15,712 nucleotides of DNA from an uncultured Desulfuromonas sp. (GTDB taxonomy: Bacteria > Desulfobacterota > Desulfuromonadia > Desulfuromonadales > Trichloromonadaceae), in NCBI GenBank assembly GCA_937982495.1, contig CALJLX010000579.1, positions 1 to 15,712 of the forward strand, in the 5' to 3' direction. The notes beneath the pieces were generated by a model, which did no database searches, was not told the origin of the DNA, and saw only the letters and a list, made by a program, of their open reading frames with translations. Both the position numbers and the translations under genes were made by a program. The stretch's first letter is position 1; each line of letters begins with the position of its first letter. Of the stretch, positions 12,897 to 15,712 are shown in pieces.

Positions 12897-13598
12897 ATGT
12901 CCCTGATTCAACTGAACAATGTCGGTAAAATCTATCCTCTCGGCAGTCAACAGGTGATTGCCCTGGCCGATATCGACCTGGAGATCGGCGCCGGGGAATT
13001 TACCGTCTTCGCCGGTCCTTCGGGGAGCGGCAAGACCACCCTGCTCAACCTCATCGGCTGCCTCGACCGGCCCACGTCGGGGAGCATCCGCATCGACGGG
13101 CGCGAAACCGGCGGCCGGACGGCGCGGGAGATGGCCGACTTCCGCCTGCATCACATCGGCTTCATCTTTCAGTCCTACAACCTGGTGCCGGTGTTGACCG
13201 CGGCGGAGAACGCCGAATTCACCCTGATGCTGCAAAAAATCCCCAAAGCCGCGCGCCGTCGCCGGGTCGAGGAACTCTTCGCCGCCCTCGGCCTCGCCGG
13301 GTTGGAGGACCGCCGCCCCAACGATCTTTCCGGCGGACAGCAGCAGCGGGTCGCCATCGCCCGGGCGATGGCCGCCGATCCCCGGGTGATCCTCGCCGAC
13401 GAACCGACCGCGAACCTCGATTCGCAGACCAGCGAAGAGCTTCTGCGCCTCATGCGCCGCCTCAACGAGGAGCAGGGGACGACCTTCATCTTCAGCTCCC
13501 ACGATCCCCAGGTCATCCATCTCGCCCGCCGGGTCATCCGCCTCAAGGACGGCCGTCTCGAATCGGATCATCGACAGTCGCCGAAAACCGCGGCATGA
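12897..13598 (+). CDS. LolD/MacB-type ABC transporter ATP-binding protein
   Basis: A 233-aa ATPase with the compact length typical of LolD/MacB/FtsE partners of FtsX-type permeases. Motifs: Walker A GPSGSGKTT (40-48), Q-loop Gln92 (FQSYNLVPVLTAAEN, a hallmark of this subfamily), signature LSGGQQQR (144-151), Walker B VILADE (164-169) with PTANLD, and H-loop His202. ATG at 12897 is preferred because GGAG sits 5-6 nt upstream and the family-typical start (IQLNNVGKIYPLG) follows at once; the in-frame GTG at 12819 would translate the repeat patch. Its TGA overlaps the ATG of the barrel gene (ATGA at 13595-13598). It should power the two permeases upstream. Confidence 0.93.
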   Translation: MSLIQLNNVGKIYPLGSQQVIALADIDLEIGAGEFTVFAGPSGSGKTTLLNLIGCLDRPTSGSIRIDGRETGGRTAREMADFRLHHIGFIFQSYNLVPVLTAAENAEFTLMLQKIPKAARRRRVEELFAALGLAGLEDRRPNDLSGGQQQRVAIARAMAADPRVILADEPTANLDSQTSEELLRLMRRLNEEQGTTFIFSSHDPQVIHLARRVIRLKDGRLESDHRQSPKTAA

Positions 13599-14815
13599 AG
13601 AGGGTCGGACTGACCGGCATCATCCTCGCCCTGCTTTTCACCCAGCCGCCGTGCGCTCCCTGTGCCGCCGAACTCGTACCTTGGGAAATGGGCGGCCATG
13701 CCAAGTCCCTGAATCTTTATCGCGAGGGCGACCCGGCGGGACTGATCGACGGCGGTTTCGATTCCGCCAACAACCTGCGCCTGGATCTGGCCCGGTCCCT
13801 GGGAAACGATGCGCGGTTCGAGTTCGCCGTCGAAGGGCAGGCGCGCTATAGCGATATGGAAGCTCCGGCGGAAATACGAGAAAACACCGCCAATCGCCGC
13901 CTCGATCTGGAAAAACGTCGTTGGGAAGGGCGCCGCTTCAGTCAGCGCGGGGAAATCGACCGCCTCAACCTCTCGGGTTCGCTCCAGGGATTTTTCTGGA
14001 ACATCGGCCGCCAGGCTATCGGTTTCGGGCGCATCGCTTTGGCCTCCCCCCTCGACATCATCGCCCCCTTCGCTCCCGATGCCCTCGATACGGATGTGCG
14101 CCCGGGGATCGACGCCCTGCGCGCCGGCCGTTTCTTCGGCCGTGGCGGGGAAATCGGCGCCGTCGCGGTCTTCGGTCGCCACAAGGAGAGCAACTCTTAT
14201 CTGTTGCACGGCGAAACGAACCTGGACGGGATCGATCTGCTTGCCCTGGGCGGCAACCTGCGCGGCCGCAACCTCTTCGGGGGCGGTTTCGCCAGCCAAT
14301 TCCTGGGCATGGGTATCAAAGGGGAACTGGCCGCTTATCGCGGAGAAGGGGTCGGAACGCCCGGCGGCGATCCCCGGGACGAATTTCTCCAAGGAGCGCT
14401 GGAACTCGACTATCGTTTCGCCGCCGGGCCGCTATGCGCCCTGCAATATCTGCACAACGGCTTCGGGGCGAAAGAGCCCGAGGATTATCCGGCCATCCTC
14501 CTTTCCGCGCCAATCCGGGAGGGGCTGGGCCATCTCCTCGGCCGCCATTACCTGCTCGCCTCGATTTCACACGACCTCCATCCCCTGGTCACCCTTGGCG
14601 CCCTTGCCATCTGGAACTTGGGGGACGGCTCCTTTCTGGTGCGTCCGCTGACGCGAATCTCCCTGGGCGACAATCTCTCCCTGGAGCTCTTCTGGAGCTT
14701 CAGCCAAGGTGCTCCACCAAAGAAAATATCACCAGTAATTCCGGTGGTTATGCCCAGTAGCGAATTCGGCTCCAGCAGCGAAAGCGGGGGAGTCCTACTT
14801 AAATATTTCTTTTGA
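13595..14815 (+). CDS. Outer-membrane beta-barrel protein of the Lol-like operon
   Basis: A 406-aa exported protein. The signal peptide is about 1-25 (GIILALLFTQPP core, CAA before Glu26). The mature part alternates amphipathic beta strands with glycine and charged turns (NNLRLDLARSL 59-69; FEFAVEGQARYS; GFFWNIGRQAIGFG) and ends in Phe-Phe (LLKYFF), the usual C-terminal signature for Bam-dependent barrel insertion. No lipobox or known enzyme motif was recognised. Its start overlaps the ATPase stop (ATGA), so it belongs to the operon and is presumably the outer-membrane partner, receiving or passing on cargo delivered by the LolA-like protein. A segment near 375-395 is unusually AT-rich at the DNA level. 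The exact family is not assigned; a porin-like or export-barrel role is inferred from context. Confidence 0.8.
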   Translation: MKRVGLTGIILALLFTQPPCAPCAAELVPWEMGGHAKSLNLYREGDPAGLIDGGFDSANNLRLDLARSLGNDARFEFAVEGQARYSDMEAPAEIRENTANRRLDLEKRRWEGRRFSQRGEIDRLNLSGSLQGFFWNIGRQAIGFGRIALASPLDIIAPFAPDALDTDVRPGIDALRAGRFFGRGGEIGAVAVFGRHKESNSYLLHGETNLDGIDLLALGGNLRGRNLFGGGFASQFLGMGIKGELAAYRGEGVGTPGGDPRDEFLQGALELDYRFAAGPLCALQYLHNGFGAKEPEDYPAILLSAPIREGLGHLLGRHYLLASISHDLHPLVTLGALAIWNLGDGSFLVRPLTRISLGDNLSLELFWSFSQGAPPKKISPVIPVVMPSSEFGSSSESGGVLLKYFF

Positions 14816-14829
14816 AAAATTCTCTCTGC

Positions 14830-14857
14830 TTGCAAATTCTAATAAACTTGGTATTAT
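14830..14857 (+). promoter_or_regulatory. Sigma-70-like promoter of the OmpA-like gene
   Basis: TTGCAA (14830-14835; 4 of 6) and TATTAT (14852-14857; 5 of 6) with a 16-nt spacer lie in an AT-rich gap. Transcription would begin near 14864, giving a leader of about 50 nt before the ATG at 14914. No terminator for the upstream operon was seen in this gap. Confidence 0.5.
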
Positions 14858-14865
14858 TTCGCCGG

Positions 14866-14881
14866 TTCCCATCCATGGGAA
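14866..14881 (+). promoter_or_regulatory. 16-nt dyad TTCCCAT-CC-ATGGGAA in the OmpA-like leader
   Basis: A perfect 7-bp inverted repeat with a 2-bp centre sits immediately after the predicted transcription start. It could be an operator, or part of a 5' structure that stabilises the mRNA as known for ompA messages in enterobacteria. A 2-nt loop is too tight for the full stem as RNA, which slightly favours a DNA site. Confidence 0.4.
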
Positions 14882-14913
14882 GATTGACTAAACTGCTTTG
14901 CACGGAGGATCAA

Positions 14914-15712
14914 ATGAAACACACATTGTACAAACTTCTGGTTGGGCTGCTCGCTATCGGCCTGACCGCGGGCGCCGCGTCGGCCGAGAACCGCGCCGGA
15001 GCCCTCACCATTTCGCCGATGTACGGCGGTTATCTCTTCGAAGGCGACCAGAATTTCGAAGACGACAACACCCCCACCTTCGGACTTGGTCTCGGTTACA
15101 ACCTGACCAAGAGTTTCAGCCTCGAAGCCGCCGTCAACTACATCGACGACTTCGACGGCCGCAACAATAAAGGGGTGGCGACCGAGGTCGAAGGCCTGCT
15201 CTACCGTCTGGAAGGCCTCTACCACTTCATGCCGGACAACGCGCTGGTACCCTACATCGCCGTGGGTGCCGGTAACCTCGCGCTGAATCCTGAAGTCGGC
15301 GTCACCGACGACACTTTTGGCGCCAACTACGGTGTCGGCGTCAAATACTTCGTCAGTGAGCACGTCGCTTTCCGCGTCGACGCCCGTCATTTCATCGCTT
15401 TTGACCAAGGGCTCGACGAAGGCAATCACACCAACAACAACCTGCTCTACACCGCCGGCATGCATTTCCAGGTCGGTGGCCAGAGCGCGGCCCCCGCTCC
15501 TCGCGACAGCGACGGCGACGGCGTGACCGACGACCTCGACAAGTGCCCCGACACCCCCAAAGGCGTCGTGGTTGACGCCGATGGCTGCCCGGTCGACAGC
15601 GACGGCGACGGCGTCCCCGACTACCTCGACAAGTGCCCCGACACCCCGCGCGGCGTCGCGGTTGACGCCAACGGCTGCCCGCTCGACAGCGACGGCGACG
15701 GCGTCTACGACT
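14914..15712 (+). CDS. OmpA-like porin with TSP3 repeats, 3' end beyond the window
   Basis: The visible 266 codons start with a signal peptide (about 1-24: LLVGLLAIGLTAGAASA). An eight-stranded-type OmpA beta-barrel follows (about 25-190), with strands such as PTFGLGLGYNLTKSFSLEAA, GLYHFMPDNALVPYIAVGAG and NYGVGVKYFVSEHVAFRVDA. A linker (GGQSAAPAP) leads into thrombospondin type 3 repeats of exactly 30 residues, DSDGDGVxDxLDKCPDTPxG, then VDAxGCP. Two copies are complete and a third begins at 15685. The DxDxDG loops bind calcium and the cysteines may pair. In this family a C-terminal OmpA peptidoglycan-binding domain follows, expected beyond the window. ATG at 14914 has GGAGG 6-7 nt upstream. 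The gene anchors the outer membrane to peptidoglycan and is probably monocistronic. Confidence 0.92.
   Translation, partial: MKHTLYKLLVGLLAIGLTAGAASAENRAGALTISPMYGGYLFEGDQNFEDDNTPTFGLGLGYNLTKSFSLEAAVNYIDDFDGRNNKGVATEVEGLLYRLEGLYHFMPDNALVPYIAVGAGNLALNPEVGVTDDTFGANYGVGVKYFVSEHVAFRVDARHFIAFDQGLDEGNHTNNNLLYTAGMHFQVGGQSAAPAPRDSDGDGVTDDLDKCPDTPKGVVVDADGCPVDSDGDGVPDYLDKCPDTPRGVAVDANGCPLDSDGDGVYD
15505..15712 (+). repeat. 90-nt tandem repeats encoding TSP3 units
   Basis: Units begin at 15505, 15595 and 15685, each opening GACAGCGACGGCGACGGCGT, a period of exactly 90 nt (30 codons). The first two differ at scattered positions; the third is cut by the window edge. High DNA identity suggests recent duplication or recombination, and copy number may vary between strains. 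Confidence 0.85.

Noticed and set aside
12732..13571. Minus-strand frame opposite the ATPase gene
   Set aside because: The plus strand encodes all ABC motifs. The start of the minus frame merely translates the ATPase complement, and its end reads the repeat patch.
15505..15712. CRISPR-like direct repeats
   Set aside because: The repeats are contiguous, in frame and encode TSP3 units; there are no spacers.

Overview
The window is GC-rich bacterial chromosome, densely coding, with no tRNA, rRNA, insertion sequence or CRISPR array visible. The gene set suggests a Gram-negative delta-proteobacterial lineage of the Desulfuromonadia (Geobacter/Desulfuromonas-like) type: a dCache-type chemoreceptor, a DUF6178-like protein, a molybdate importer, Lol-like envelope transport genes and an OmpA-type porin with thrombospondin type 3 repeats. 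This placement is inferred from gene content, not from a marker gene.

Left half, all on the minus strand (read from right to left). An XRE/S24-type repressor (8883-8242) is followed by a large DUF6178-like protein of unknown function (8138-6441). Then come a peptide-methionine sulfoxide reductase with a signal peptide (6428-5802), the molybdate importer modA-modB-modC (5726-3161, genes overlapping by a few bases) and a hotdog-fold thioesterase (3119-2628). A rho-independent terminator follows at 2514-2467. Beyond it lie a methyl-accepting chemotaxis protein (2412-343) and, 21 nt later, a rhodanese-type sulfurtransferase that runs off the left edge (321-1).

The divergent hub at about 8884-9040 is the most structured non-coding DNA. 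It holds two perfect 17-bp dyads of one consensus (ATATYTCYMWGARATAT) plus a third imperfect copy. They overlap back-to-back sigma-70-like promoters, one for the repressor and one for a small acidic 101-aa protein (9041-9346) that has its own terminator. The repressor has the overall S24 (LexA/CI-like) layout, but both catalytic residues are replaced (Ser to Phe134, Lys to Arg171). It probably cannot be switched off by RecA-stimulated self-cleavage.

Right half, all on the plus strand. A compact five-gene operon (9585-14815) encodes a periplasmic LolA-like protein, two paralogous FtsX/LolC-type permeases, a LolD/MacB-type ATPase and an outer-membrane beta-barrel protein. Together these span inner membrane, periplasm and outer membrane and look like a complete Lol-like lipid or lipoprotein export route with its own barrel. 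A purine-rich heptamer repeat patch sits between the second permease and the ATPase gene. The window ends inside an OmpA-like porin gene (14914 onward) with 30-residue TSP3 calcium-binding repeats.

The points most worth following up are the dead-protease repressor with its operator array and small acidic partner, the Lol-like operon with a dedicated barrel, and the two competing strong ribosome binding sites in msrA that could give periplasmic and cytoplasmic forms.
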